From Limanda limanda (Eukaryota > Chordata > Actinopteri > Pleuronectiformes > Pleuronectidae): DNA of 64,000 nt. The position numbers and the translations under genes are program-made. Below are positions 43,158 to 64,000 of the stretch, in pieces. Positions within the stretch are counted from its first letter, which is position 1, and each line of letters opens with the position of its first letter. Location: contig NC_083649.1 of the NCBI RefSeq assembly GCF_963576545.1, forward strand, positions 10,799,646 to 10,863,645. Reading direction: 5' to 3'. The notes beneath the pieces were generated by a model. The model made no database searches. It was not told the DNA's origin and saw only the letters and a program-made list of their open reading frames with translations.

Positions 43158-43445
43158 TTAATTTCTTTGTCTTTTAACATCTTAGAATCAACTTGGAAAT
43201 ATGTGTTTCTCCCTTTAATATGTTATTCCAGGATGTTTTTATGTTTGTTATCTTTAAGATCTAACAAAAAGTGCTGTAACAAAGTCTGCAAGTGCAGAAA
43301 CACTGATTATAAAAACATAAATACACCTTTGAGTCAGTGTACGATGAATATGAGTCAAAATGACATTTTTATCATATTTCATGATGCATTTTTCCAGAAT
43401 GTTTCTCTGCTGAATGTGCCACCATGCATCTGTGTTTGAGTTTCT

Positions 43446-63049
<19,604 letters not shown>

Positions 63050-63260
63050 TTTGACCTATGTTACCAGCAGGTTGTGGCTCGGTTGTTTGAACAGCACAAC
63101 TAGTTGTTCGGTCTGACAGGCTGAACACACGCCACCGGTGCCTGGCTGACGACACCAAAGGAGCACGTTCTCGCAAGGTTTTCTGGTAAGTGTAGTCCTC
63201 TCGACTTTGCGGGCGTCGCGTCGACTCACATTCAAACACATAGACATATATAAAGACTAG
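63050..63260 (-). promoter_or_regulatory. lars1: lars1 5' UTR and proximal promoter region
   Basis: The 210 bp between the lars1 start codon and the foldback element must hold the 5' UTR and core promoter. It is moderately GC-rich with CpGs (for example 'gcgggcgtcgcgtcgactca'). No clear TATA box in a likely position is seen except 'catatataaag' at 63245-63255, close to the foldback edge. Confidence 0.5.
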
Positions 63261-63986
63261 AGCCGGACGTCACCACATGGCGGCCATCTTGCTACGGGGG
63301 CAGCTCGCTCACCCATAACATTGTGTTGGTAGCATAGACTGTATATCTCCTAAATTACAAATTTAACAGACACATGATTTAAATGGCTTCCATGACATAC
63401 ATGTAAGATTTCTTTATGTTTCCTGGGCTAATTTTACTCAAAGATTTTTAAAAGGACTGTTCTTAAAATTGTTTTACTGAAATACGCGAAAAATGTTCTA
63501 TAATAATAATAATAAAAATAATATAGTAATAATAAGAATGATATCCCCTTGGAGGCCTGTGTTATATTGAAATCCACATCATATCTCCCCTGTCCACTGA
63601 AAGTAAAAATATAACAAGAAATCAAATGACAACAACGATAACAAATGCAAACAAAAATACTTACTCAGTCAAACAAAAATAAATAAATAGTCCTATGATA
63701 AGAAAAGAAGAGAATTAGATTTTGAAACGGTCTGGTTTGTTATAAACGTCAGAGATGTAGATATGACACTGCATACTTATGAATAATTATGTTATTTTCT
63801 AAAAAAAAAAATAATAATTTATGCAGTGTCATAACTACATCTCTGACGTTTATAACAAACCAGACCGTTTCAAAATCGGTTGAAAATTGAGTAAGTTATG
63901 GTTATTTACCACTACCAACACAATGTTATGGGTGAGCGAGCTGCCTGCCCCCTAGCAAGATGGCCGCCATGTGGTGACGTCCGGCT
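63261..63986. mobile_element. Foldback (MITE-like) element upstream of lars1
   Basis: The outer inverted arms are 63261-63332 and 63912-63986 (about 72 bp; AGCCGGACGTCACCACATGG inward). The inner inverted arms, 63718-63775 and 63820-63877, differ at one position in 58 and flank a 44-nt A-rich loop. On the right, outer and inner arms are 34 nt apart; on the left, 385 nt apart, so the left arm probably took an insertion. No transposase. The family is not named; it looks like a repeat common in fish. Confidence 0.8.
63333..63717. repeat. Probable insertion within left arm of the foldback
   Basis: 385 bp of AT-rich sequence with no counterpart on the right arm. It begins CATAGACTGTATAT, a start seen in fish MITEs, and has AT-rich simple sequence at 63499-63537. 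Confidence 0.45.
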
Positions 63987-64000
63987 CCGTTGGCCGGCAA

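Larger units (their letters stand above)
40784..43445. other. plac8l1-lars1 intergenic interval
   Basis: Holds the plac8l1 upstream region (GA/GGT-rich 40800-40930), a decayed Tc1/mariner fragment (41856-42240) and the lars1 3' UTR. No other gene is supported. Confidence 0.7.

Overview
This is eukaryotic, almost certainly teleost fish, genomic DNA. It has vertebrate-type split genes with GT-AG introns, long runs of (CA)n, (GT)n and (GA)n microsatellites, and many fragments of fish-type transposons. There is no prokaryotic gene organisation. The species cannot be named from the sequence.

Three protein genes can be reconstructed, all on the minus strand. (1) Positions 1-4122 hold the 5' half of grxcr2 (glutaredoxin and cysteine-rich domain-containing 2): four exons encode about 154 residues before the gene runs off the left edge. 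(2) Positions 39137-40783 hold plac8l1 (PLAC8-like 1), complete in four coding exons; the model gives 175 aa, close to the human protein as I know it (about 177 aa). (3) Positions 43446-63049 hold lars1 (cytosolic leucyl-tRNA synthetase), complete in 32 coding exons. Its splice phases all agree and give one 1184-aa frame with the HLGH and KMSKS class I motifs and the CP1 editing domain. From memory of the human map, GRXCR2 - SH3RF2 - PLAC8L1 - LARS1 is the order on 5q32, so this block is conserved, but I find no SH3RF2 exon in the 35 kb between grxcr2 and plac8l1.

Layout: 1-4122 grxcr2, with a recent 183-bp duplication in its third intron; 4123-39136 a gene-poor stretch with microsatellites, a piggyBac-type foldback element that carries an intact nonautonomous hAT insertion, LINE/SINE tails and a dispersed repeat family in both orientations; 39137-40783 plac8l1; 40784-43445 a short gap with a decayed Tc1/mariner transposase 3' end; 43446-63049 lars1; 63050-64000 the lars1 upstream region, most of it a foldback (MITE-like) element.

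The genes share no pathway. LARS1 charges tRNA-Leu and, in mammals, also reports leucine to mTORC1. GRXCR2 is an inner-ear stereocilia protein. PLAC8L1 is a small cysteine-rich PLAC8-family protein of poorly known function. I do not see a new multi-gene system. The best new observations are structural: the duplicated splice acceptor in grxcr2, the nested transposons, the foldback next to the lars1 promoter, and the missing SH3RF2.
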